This document shows, in pieces, positions 1 to 5,912 of a stretch of 10,197 nt of DNA; positions within the stretch are counted from its first letter, which is position 1, and the number at the start of each line of letters is the position of its first letter. Position numbers and translations under genes: made by a program. Location: the NCBI GenBank assembly GCA_027717925.1, contig JALLON010000078.1, forward strand, positions 1 through 10,197, read 5' to 3'. The notes beneath the pieces are model-generated. The model did not search any database. It was given only the letters and a program-made list of their open reading frames with translations, and was not told the origin of the DNA. Source of the stretch: Acidobacteria bacterium AH-259-G07 (GTDB lineage: Bacteria; Acidobacteriota; UBA6911; RPQK01; JADFOI01).

Positions 1-423
1 AATGACGCGATGGCACGGCACGATAATCGGCACAGGATTTTTCCCGACGGCGGCCCCTACCGCCTGGCCTGCCCGTGGATTACGAATCCGGCGGGCGATC
101 TGCCCATAGCTGGCCGTTGAACCGTACGGGATCTTTCCCAGTTCTCTCCAAACCTGAAGTTGAAAAGGGGTTCCGCGCAGATCCAATGGAAGGTGAAAAG
201 CGCGTCTTTTCCCCTCGAAATACTCTGTGACTTGTCCCAGGGCTTCATTAAGCACGGGTTGAGAGCCCTTTTCCGGCTGCTGCGAGAAATGTCGATCGAA
301 CCAGCGAAACCATTGAACTGACAGTTCCCCTGGAAAGCAGATCCGGCAGATTCCGACCCCACTGCCGGCCACTAGAAGTTTGCCTATGGGAGTGTCCAGC
401 TCTTGACAATAAAGCCTGATCAC
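1..423 (-). CDS. ogt: Methylated-DNA--protein-cysteine methyltransferase (O6-alkylguanine repair), 3' end outside window
   Basis: Suicide DNA-repair protein that moves an alkyl group from O6-alkylguanine to its own cysteine. Only the first 141 codons are inside the window. Seen: a family-typical N-terminus (LDTPIGKLLVAG, residues 9-20), GTPFQLQVW at 84-92 entering the DNA-binding domain, IPYGSTASYGQIA at 98-110 with the conserved Tyr100, then NPVPIIVPCHRVI at 129-141 with nucleophile Cys137. The reading frame has no ATG. GTG at 423 is chosen because it places the N-terminus where family members begin; AGAGAG lies just upstream, but only 3 nt from the start. Position 120 is Gln where the family's DNA-intercalating 'arginine finger' (Arg in RAVG) normally sits. 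Divergently oriented to rmuC with a 52-bp gap. The family assignment is firm; the choice between Ogt and a paralogue name is less so, because the C-terminus is missing. Confidence 0.9.
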   Translation of the reverse strand, partial: MIRLYCQELDTPIGKLLVAGSGVGICRICFPGELSVQWFRWFDRHFSQQPEKGSQPVLNEALGQVTEYFEGKRRAFHLPLDLRGTPFQLQVWRELGKIPYGSTASYGQIARRIRNPRAGQAVGAAVGKNPVPIIVPCHRVI

Positions 424-475
424 GTTCTCTCTATCATAGCCGATTGTCAGACAGTTTACGTATCCTGATTTCAAA

Positions 476-1681
476 ATGGATTTTACACTAACCATATTGC
501 TCATACTGGGGCTTGTCTTAGGGCACATCATACTCTTCTTGATTTTGAAGAACCGATTACGTGAGGTTTTCGGCCTGTTGGCCAACGAAGCTCTGCTCCG
601 AAACAATCGCAATTTTGTGGAGCTGGCCAAGACAACCCTCGAGAAATTTCAGAGCGAAGCCAAAGGAGAACTCACGCTCCGCCAACAGGCCATCCAAGAC
701 CTGGTGGACCCTCTGAAGCAGACCCTTGAAAAATATGAAAAACAGGTGGTCGAACTGGAGAGAAAGCGCGAACAGGCCTATGGAGGCCTGCGCCAGTACC
801 TTGAAGATGTAGTGGAAACACAGGGCCACCTGCGAAGGGAAACAGGTAACCTGGTCAAGGCATTGCGAGCCTCTCATGTGCGAGGCAAGTGGGGTGAAAT
901 GAGCTTGAGACGGGTTGTGGAACTGGCCGGGCTTGTCGAGCACTGCGACTTTAAAACTCAGGAGTCCATAGCGGGAGCGGGTGAGGAATCCTATCTGAGA
1001 CCTGACCTGATTGTCTATCTTCCCAAAGAGCGCAAGATTGTGATCGATGCGAAAGCACCACTGGATTCCTATTTGCAGGCCATCGAAACCGAAGACGAGG
1101 AAAAGAAGAGCCGCCTGATGGCCGATCATTGCCGCCAACTGGAGCGTCACATCTCACTGCTTGGGAGCAAAGCCTATTGGGACCAATTGGAAGGCAGTCC
1201 CGAATTTGTGGTGCTTTACATTCCCCTGGAGAGTCTCTTCAGTGCCGCCCTTCACCAAAACCCCCAACTTCTGGAAGAGGGCACCCAGAAGAGGGTGATC
1301 CTCGCAACCCCCAGCACTTTGATCGCACTGCTCAAGGCGATCGGTTACGGATGGAGGCAGGAAAAGCTGGCCGAAAATGCCGAACAGATCTCGACAATGG
1401 GAAAGGAACTTTACGAGCGGCTCTTCAAGCTGGCCGAGCACTTTTCAAGGCTTGGAATCAGTCTGGAGCGCGCCGTTCAGGCCTACAACGAAACCGCCGG
1501 CTCGTTTGAGCGCCGTGTTTTCGTGCAGGCTCGACGCTTTAAAGAACTTGGCGTTGCCGCCAAAGACGACATTCCCGAGATTACCTTGGTTGACCGGACA
1601 CCTCGTCATCTCCAGCAGAACGAACTGGCGGAGAGTCTCGAGAATGAAGAAGTTTCCGTAGTAGAGGGGGTCAGACCTTGA
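476..1681 (+). CDS. rmuC: DNA recombination protein RmuC homologue
   Basis: RmuC-family protein, 401 aa. In E. coli rmuC affects the rate of inversions at short inverted repeats; the family has a restriction-endonuclease-like fold, but its biochemistry is poorly defined. Seen: an N-terminal membrane anchor (about residues 4-24), a charged coiled-coil region (about 45-125), then the RmuC core with RGKWGE at 136-141, RPD at 175-177, IDAK at 190-193 (candidate Asp and Asp-x-Lys nuclease-like residues) and PEFVVLYIP at 242-250. The ATG at 476 puts the hydrophobic anchor at the very N-terminus, as in relatives; no strong ribosome-binding site precedes it. The last codons (GVRP and stop) lie inside the palindromic element at 1666-1738, so the original C-terminus was probably slightly different. 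The core domain looks complete. Confidence 0.93.
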   Translation: MDFTLTILLILGLVLGHIILFLILKNRLREVFGLLANEALLRNNRNFVELAKTTLEKFQSEAKGELTLRQQAIQDLVDPLKQTLEKYEKQVVELERKREQAYGGLRQYLEDVVETQGHLRRETGNLVKALRASHVRGKWGEMSLRRVVELAGLVEHCDFKTQESIAGAGEESYLRPDLIVYLPKERKIVIDAKAPLDSYLQAIETEDEEKKSRLMADHCRQLERHISLLGSKAYWDQLEGSPEFVVLYIPLESLFSAALHQNPQLLEEGTQKRVILATPSTLIALLKAIGYGWRQEKLAENAEQISTMGKELYERLFKLAEHFSRLGISLERAVQAYNETAGSFERRVFVQARRFKELGVAAKDDIPEITLVDRTPRHLQQNELAESLENEEVSVVEGVRP

Positions 1682-1738
1682 CTCCGGGGGGGGTTTGCGT
1701 TTGGGGTCTGACCCCCTCCCTTCCCCGGAGTCAAGGTC
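1666..1738. repeat. Interlocking inverted-repeat element at convergent gene ends (MITE/REP-like)
   Basis: Two sets of complementary arms interleave. Arm A (1666-1677, GGGGGTCAGACC) is perfectly complementary to 1705-1716. Arm B (1674-1689, GACCTTGACTCCGGGG) is perfectly complementary to 1723-1738. The order A-B-A'-B' means the two hairpins cannot both form in full. The middle motif 1703-1715 is itself a near palindrome (GGGGTC-T-GACCCC). A run of eight G at 1686-1693 follows arm B. The TTGA inside each copy of arm B gives an in-frame TGA to the gene reading into it: rmuC from the left, the sensor gene from the right. No transposase is present. From memory, GGGGTCAGACC-type termini occur in dispersed non-autonomous repeats of many environmental bacteria; that is not verified here. 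It may also act as a bidirectional terminator, although no T-run follows either hairpin. Confidence 0.85.
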
Positions 1739-2189
1739 CACTCACCGGTGTGGACAAACGTACGAAACCCTTTCCATTGGAGAACGGAACAGCGGCGTAC
1801 AGGAACCACCCATCGGTTACCGCATAGTAGCGTAAGTCGCTGCCCAGTCCCTCTTGCGCGGCCTGGATAATTTCCTTTTGATTCAGTTGGTTTTCTATCT
1901 TGTCCAGATCTTTTCCTGAAAACAAAGAATCCGCCACAACTCGACCCTGGCGATCGATGATGGTGATGTTGTAGGGGGTCTTTGGGCGGATAGTGTCGAC
2001 CTCGCTGTCCGAAGTCAAATCACTGAGACTAAACAGCATTTCCATCATGTGCGCCTGGTGCTGCAAGCTCTTGCGCAACGTTTCTAAATGAAATTTTTTA
2101 ATGTGCCGCTCATTCCAGACAAACAGCAGGAGCCAGCAGCAAATACCACCCAGGAAATAGATCAGAACGCGCTGCCATCGAATCTTCAT
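1731..2189 (-). CDS. Truncated PhoR-type sensor histidine kinase: N-terminal membrane anchor and extracytoplasmic sensor domain only
   Basis: 152 aa. Seen: one membrane segment at about residues 8-25, a helical linker (30-57), then a PAS-like sensor segment with ITIIDRQGRVVADS at 75-88, IENQLNQKEIIQAAQEG at 98-114, a YYAVTDGWFLYAAVP block at 121-135 and VRLSTPV at 143-149. This pattern matches the extracytoplasmic sensor of PhoR/PnpS-like kinases (IDxxGxVxADS, xEIxQA, lYvAvP, vRls). Everything that should follow is missing: second membrane segment, HAMP, PAS, histidine-phosphotransfer and ATPase domains. The frame ends in SGP and stop, encoded by the edge of the inverted repeat at 1666-1738, so truncation by insertion or deletion at the repeat is likely. 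It starts 3 nt after the xerD stop, suggesting translational coupling. It cannot signal as a kinase alone; it is a gene remnant or, less likely, a free-standing sensor. Confidence 0.75.
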   Translation of the reverse strand: MKIRWQRVLIYFLGGICCWLLLFVWNERHIKKFHLETLRKSLQHQAHMMEMLFSLSDLTSDSEVDTIRPKTPYNITIIDRQGRVVADSLFSGKDLDKIENQLNQKEIIQAAQEGLGSDLRYYAVTDGWFLYAAVPFSNGKGFVRLSTPVSGP

Positions 2190-2192
2190 GGG

Positions 2193-3080
2193 TCAAGCTC
2201 GAGGGTGATATTTGTCGTAGATCTGTTTGAGCCGTTCGCGGGTCACGTGGGTGTAGATCTGGGTGGTGGAGATGTCGGCATGACCGAGCATCATCTGCAC
2301 GGCCCGCAGATCAGCCCCGTGTTCCAGCAAATGGGTGGCGAAGCTGTGCCGCAGCATGTGAGGGCTGATTTTTTTTTGGATCCCAATTTTTTGCCCGTAC
2401 TTTCTCACCAACATCCAAAAGCATTGACGAGTCATCGGTCGTCCTTGCTGGGTCACAAATAAGAACCGGCTTGGTCTGCGCTTGCGCAGGAAGCGCGATC
2501 TGGCTTCCTTGAGGTATTTTTGAACAAAACTCAGAGCCGACTCCCCCAACGGAACAATTCGTTCTTTGGAGCCCTTACCGAATGTCCTGAGAAATCCGAC
2601 CTCAAAATTGATCTCCTCAATTCGCATCCGCACCAACTCGCTCACCCGTAATCCAGTAGCATAAAGCACTTCCAGCATTGCACGGTCGCGCAAACCGTGC
2701 GGCATGCTCAGGTCGGGCTGCCCCAGAAGTCTCTCGACCTCTCCCTCGCTAAGATATTTGGGTAAGCTGCGCCAGATCTTTGGCGATTCCAGTGTTTCGC
2801 TCGGATCTTCCCGAACGTAGCCATCCAAGAGTAGAAAACGAAAAAAAGAACGAAGGCTGGCGATCTTGCGCACCACCGAGCGAACAGAAAGATGTCCGTA
2901 AAGGTGCTGGATGTATTTGGCCAGTTCCTGTTTCCCCACCTCCTCCAGCGTCCAGCTCCTGGAACTGATAAATAAGAGAAATTCCTGAATGTCTCTTCGA
3001 TAAGCTTGTACTGTGTTGGAGCTCAACCCCCTCTCGACCTGAAGATAATTTAGATAGTTTCGAAAGACCCGTTCCTGCAT
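2193..3080 (-). CDS. xerD: Tyrosine recombinase XerD
   Basis: Site-specific recombinase, 295 aa, which with XerC resolves chromosome dimers at dif during division under FtsK control. Seen: an N-terminal SAM-like core-binding domain (about 1-95) with the typical opening LQVERGLSSNTVQAYRRD, then the catalytic domain with Arg145 (ATGLRVSEL), Lys169 (GKGSKER), His241 and Arg244 (HMLRHSFATH), His267 (LGHADIS) and the nucleophile Tyr276 (QIYTHV). All six active-site residues are present. XerD rather than XerC is indicated by SPKIWRSLPKYLSEGEVE (99-116), by length, and by the C-terminal HPRA ending shared with E. coli XerD. The start lies 4 nt after the murJ stop and the stop lies 3 nt before the sensor gene, so it is the middle gene of a tight cluster. 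Confidence 0.94.
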   Translation of the reverse strand: MQERVFRNYLNYLQVERGLSSNTVQAYRRDIQEFLLFISSRSWTLEEVGKQELAKYIQHLYGHLSVRSVVRKIASLRSFFRFLLLDGYVREDPSETLESPKIWRSLPKYLSEGEVERLLGQPDLSMPHGLRDRAMLEVLYATGLRVSELVRMRIEEINFEVGFLRTFGKGSKERIVPLGESALSFVQKYLKEARSRFLRKRRPSRFLFVTQQGRPMTRQCFWMLVRKYGQKIGIQKKISPHMLRHSFATHLLEHGADLRAVQMMLGHADISTTQIYTHVTRERLKQIYDKYHPRA

Positions 3081-3084
3081 TGAT

Positions 3085-4725
3085 CTATCGTTTCAGACGG
3101 TGGAAGAGATAGCGTGTCTCCTCAATACGTAAGAGTCGACAGCATCCAAAATACACCCCGATCCCAACACAGATGCAAACCGCCAAAGCGACTATCTCTT
3201 GCCAAAGACCCATCTCCCCCCAGTGCTTTTGAAAGAATTGATTGAGACTGTAAACAATTGCTCCCATCACAGCTGCAGCGCCCAACGTCTTCAAAAAAGT
3301 GGGCATCACCCGGTAATCTCTGAGGACCCCCAACTTATGCTTGAAGCTCCTTGCCAGTAAAGCATTGCTCAGTGTGACTGACAGGGCAGTTCCAAGAGCC
3401 AGACCCACGTATCGGTACTCTTGCGGAAGAATGAAAAAAACTAAGACGAGGTTGATTAAAAGGTTGCTTGCCACCGCCATTAAACTGATCCGAACGGGAG
3501 TACGAGTATCGCCTAGAGCATAGAAGGTCGGCACGTAAATCTTCATACAACTGTAGGCGAAAAGCCCCAGTGAATAGAGAATTAGCGCGTATGCGGTGTG
3601 CAGAGTATCGCTCGGCGTAAAATCGCCCCGCTCAAAAAGTACATGGACGACGGGTACTGCCAAAACCATCAGGCCGATCGTCGAAGGGATGGCCATAATT
3701 GAAACGAGTTTGATGGAATTGGCAACGGTCTCCTTCAATTCGTCCCAGCTTTCTTGCGCCGCAAAAAGTGAAACGTCGCGCAGATTCACGACACCCACCG
3801 CCACTCCAAAGAGCCCAATGGGCAAGTAAACGATTCTAAAAGCATAGCTTAACCAGGAAACCGGACCATTCGCCTGAAGGAAAGAAGCAATCTGAGTATT
3901 GACCAGAATATTGATCTGAACAGCACTGACTCCCACAATCGCAGGAGTGATCAGCCGGGCGATCTTGCGCACTCCCGCATGATTAACGTCAAGACGAAGC
4001 TGGAAGCGATAGCCTTGTTTCCGTAAAAGAGGCACCTGCACACAATATTGGAGCAGGCCTCCGAGCAGCGCGCCTACAGCCATGGCGTGAATCGGCAAGA
4101 TTCCCCATTTTTCAAACTGCGGTGCAAGAAAGAAACCTGACAAAATCACGGCGACATTGAAAAGAGCAGGCGCCAGCGCAGGAATAAAGAAATAGTTCAG
4201 CGTATTGAGGATTCCCATAGCCACCGAAGCCATGGCGATCAGCATTAAGAAAGGTGAAAGAATCCTGAGAAGGTGAGCAGTGACCTCCACTTTTCCCGGA
4301 ACATCGGCGAATCCGGCTGCCAGCAAATAAACAAATGATTCGGGGAAAATAAGCAGAACAAGCGTGAAGCCTCCCAGAAGAATCAGCAGCCCGCTCAGCA
4401 CCAGGTTGGCTAACAGCCACGCTTCTGATCGGCCTCTCTTGTAGAGGAACTCGGTAAAAGTGGGAACAAAAGCTGAGCTTAGAGCCCCTTCGGCGACCAG
4501 ATCTCTGAGTAGATTGGGAATGCGGAAAGCCACCAGCCAGGCGTCATTGTAAAAACCGGCCCCGAAGAGTTTCGCGAAAACCTGATCGCGCACCAGTCCC
4601 AGAATACGGCTGATGAAAACCGCGAAACTAACCTTTCCGACAGCGCGAGCCGCAAGAGCAGGTTGAGCCATGTTTTTCCGTAACAGCAGACCGGCTGACC
4701 GCTTGAGCAGCAGACTAGCCCGCAT
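3085..4725 (-). CDS. murJ: Lipid II flippase MurJ (MviN family)
   Basis: Inner-membrane MOP-superfamily transporter, 546 aa, that flips undecaprenyl-linked lipid II to the periplasm for peptidoglycan synthesis. Seen: many hydrophobic segments spread over the whole length, consistent with 14 helices, and the diagnostic N-terminal block SRILGLVRD (39-47), NDAWLVAFRIPNLLRD (60-75), AEGALSSAFVP (78-88). Aligned by eye to E. coli MurJ, Arg40, Arg46, Asp61 and Arg74 match essential residues Arg18, Arg24, Asp39 and Arg52. The start is uncertain: the outer ATG at 4725 (AGGA only about 2 nt upstream) gives an N-terminal extension of about 22 residues compared with E. coli. The internal ATG at 4671 (codon 19, MAQPALAARAVG, GGA at better spacing) gives a more usual length. 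First gene of the murJ-xerD-sensor cluster, divergent from lpxD. Confidence 0.94.
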   Translation of the reverse strand: MRASLLLKRSAGLLLRKNMAQPALAARAVGKVSFAVFISRILGLVRDQVFAKLFGAGFYNDAWLVAFRIPNLLRDLVAEGALSSAFVPTFTEFLYKRGRSEAWLLANLVLSGLLILLGGFTLVLLIFPESFVYLLAAGFADVPGKVEVTAHLLRILSPFLMLIAMASVAMGILNTLNYFFIPALAPALFNVAVILSGFFLAPQFEKWGILPIHAMAVGALLGGLLQYCVQVPLLRKQGYRFQLRLDVNHAGVRKIARLITPAIVGVSAVQINILVNTQIASFLQANGPVSWLSYAFRIVYLPIGLFGVAVGVVNLRDVSLFAAQESWDELKETVANSIKLVSIMAIPSTIGLMVLAVPVVHVLFERGDFTPSDTLHTAYALILYSLGLFAYSCMKIYVPTFYALGDTRTPVRISLMAVASNLLINLVLVFFILPQEYRYVGLALGTALSVTLSNALLARSFKHKLGVLRDYRVMPTFLKTLGAAAVMGAIVYSLNQFFQKHWGEMGLWQEIVALAVCICVGIGVYFGCCRLLRIEETRYLFHRLKR

Positions 4726-4800
4726 TTTCCTAGTTTTCCATCTGACCCATCACAAGTTATCATTCTTACCTGAATTATTTGTGACGGGAGTCTACAGGAC
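4726..4800. promoter_or_regulatory. Divergent promoter region between murJ and lpxD
   Basis: This 75-bp gap must hold the start signals for both divergent genes unless lpxD or murJ is read from elsewhere. It is A+T-rich compared with the flanking genes. A dyad TCACAA (4750-4755) / TTGTGA (4779-4784) is separated by 23 bp, which could be an operator. AATTAT at 4773-4778 is a weak -10-like hexamer for lpxD, with no good -35 partner at 17 bp. GGGAG at 4786-4790 is a plausible lpxD ribosome-binding site, 10 nt before ATG. The location is sound; the individual boxes are speculative. Confidence 0.35.
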
Positions 4801-5826
4801 ATGAAATTAGGAGAAATTGCTAGCAAACTGGGATGTGAGCTGCGAGGCTCTAAAGAAGTTGACATCACTGGCGTGGCGGGAATTGAAGAGGCGCAAAAGG
4901 AAGAGCTGACCTTCGTTTCCAATCCAAAATACCTACCCAGGATTCAATCAACTCATGCCGGAGCAATCGTTCTCTCTGCTGATGCACCTTCGACTTCGAT
5001 TCCTACCTTGATTTCTGACAATCCTTATCTCACCTTTGCTCGAGCCATTGAACTTTTTTATCACCCCCCCGAGCCGGTGCCGGGGATTCATCCGACCGCA
5101 ACCATCGCCGACAGCGCGGTGCTCGGCGACAATTACTCGATTGGAGCCAATGTAGTTATCGGCGAAGGAGCCCAACTCGGTCATAATGCCGTTCTTTATC
5201 CCAATGTCACCATCTATCCATATGCCGAAATCGGGGACAACTTTGTTGCCCATTCGAACGCCGTGGTTCGCGAGCACTGCAAAATCGGAAACGGCGTGAT
5301 TCTTCAGAACGGAGCTGTGGTCGGAGCAGACGGCTTTGGATTTGCGCCCCAGGCGGATGGCACTTACTACAAAATTGCCCAGTCCGGCATCACGGTTTTG
5401 GAAGACAACGTCGAGGTAGGGGCCAACTCTTGTATTGACCGTGCCACCGTGGGCGAGACGCGGATCAGAGCGGGAACAAAAATCGATAATCTGGTTCAGG
5501 TGGGGCATGGTTCTCGGGTTGGCCGGCATACCATCCTAGCCGCTCAAGTCGGCCTGGCCGGCAGCACTCGAGTGGGCAACAATGTCATGTTGGCCGGTCA
5601 GGTCGGAGCTGCAGGCCATCTCAGCATTGGAGATCGGGTGGTGGCCACTGCCCAAACCGGCATTGCCCGATCCGTGGAATCGGGGAAAACCATCTCGGGT
5701 ACGCCGGAAATGGATTCAGCTTTGTGGAAGCGAAACTATCTTCTGCTGCACGAGCTGCCTGAGCTCGCCCGCACAGTGAAGCGTCTACAGAAGGAACTGG
5801 AAGAATTGAAGCAGAAAGGCGCATAA
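4801..5826 (+). CDS. lpxD: UDP-3-O-acylglucosamine N-acyltransferase LpxD
   Basis: Third step of lipid A synthesis: it transfers a 3-hydroxyacyl chain from acyl carrier protein to the 2-amino group of UDP-3-O-acyl-glucosamine, in the cytoplasm. 341 aa, the usual length. Seen: an N-terminal uridine-binding domain (about 1-95, with NPKYLPRIQSTHAGAIVLS), a left-handed beta-helix of hexapeptide repeats (about 96-290, repeated I/V-G-x-x-x units), the GADGFGFA signature at 175-182, His236 (QVGHGS, matching the catalytic His239 of E. coli) and His273 (AGHLSI, matching His276). The C-terminal helix pair 308-338 (LWKRNYLLLHELPELARTV) fits the family's acyl-carrier contact region. It stands apart from fabZ/lpxA/lpxB, which usually cluster with it. 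Its TAA stop abuts the palindrome at 5826-5889. Confidence 0.96.
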   Translation: MKLGEIASKLGCELRGSKEVDITGVAGIEEAQKEELTFVSNPKYLPRIQSTHAGAIVLSADAPSTSIPTLISDNPYLTFARAIELFYHPPEPVPGIHPTATIADSAVLGDNYSIGANVVIGEGAQLGHNAVLYPNVTIYPYAEIGDNFVAHSNAVVREHCKIGNGVILQNGAVVGADGFGFAPQADGTYYKIAQSGITVLEDNVEVGANSCIDRATVGETRIRAGTKIDNLVQVGHGSRVGRHTILAAQVGLAGSTRVGNNVMLAGQVGAAGHLSIGDRVVATAQTGIARSVESGKTISGTPEMDSALWKRNYLLLHELPELARTVKRLQKELEELKQKGA

Positions 5827-5889
5827 GCCCGGATCATTCATAAATGTCTTGGCGGTGGATTGGCCAGACATTTATGAATAATCCGGGCT
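5826..5889. repeat. 64-bp palindrome between convergent lpxD and inositol-phosphate synthase genes
   Basis: Left arm 5826-5849 begins AGCCCGGATCATTCATAAAT; right arm 5866-5889 is its reverse complement at 23 of 24 positions (single C-A mismatch at 5835/5880). The 16-nt centre can add a GGC/GCC step (5851-5853 / 5863-5865). The left arm starts on the last base of the lpxD TAA, and the right arm ends 23 bp before the stop of the facing gene. It may work as a bidirectional terminator, although no T-run follows the stem on either strand and the central arm is A+T-rich. Its length, high symmetry and gene-end location equally suit a miniature mobile palindrome. Confidence 0.85.
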
Positions 5890-5912
5890 ATACCGGACTG
5901 GTTTCGTCACCT

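Noticed and set aside
57..362. 101-codon ATG-started open frame on the minus strand
   Set aside because: It is out of frame with the alkyltransferase, whose frame gives clear family motifs (GTPFQ, PCHRV). The low-complexity product has no recognisable features.
403..437. TTGACA (403-408) and TATCAT (432-437) upstream of rmuC as a sigma-70 promoter
   Set aside because: The spacer is 23 bp, far from the usual 16-18, and the -35-like box lies within the ogt coding region. No better-spaced pair was found.
557..1150. 197-codon open frame antisense to rmuC
   Set aside because: Complement of a well-conserved RmuC core; the translation has no family motif and reads like the mirror of a coding strand.
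1666..1738. CRISPR-like or tandem repeat array
   Set aside because: Only two copies of each arm, inverted rather than direct, with no regular spacers.
4750..4784. CRP/FNR-type operator in the murJ-lpxD gap
   Set aside because: The half-sites are in the wrong order (TCACAA...TTGTGA) and 23 bp apart, unlike TGTGA-N6-TCACA or TTGAT-N4-ATCAA. Kept only as a weak dyad in the promoter entry.
4948..5529. 193-codon open frame antisense to lpxD
   Set aside because: Mirror of the hexapeptide-repeat region; the periodic Gly/Ile/Val codons keep the opposite strand open.
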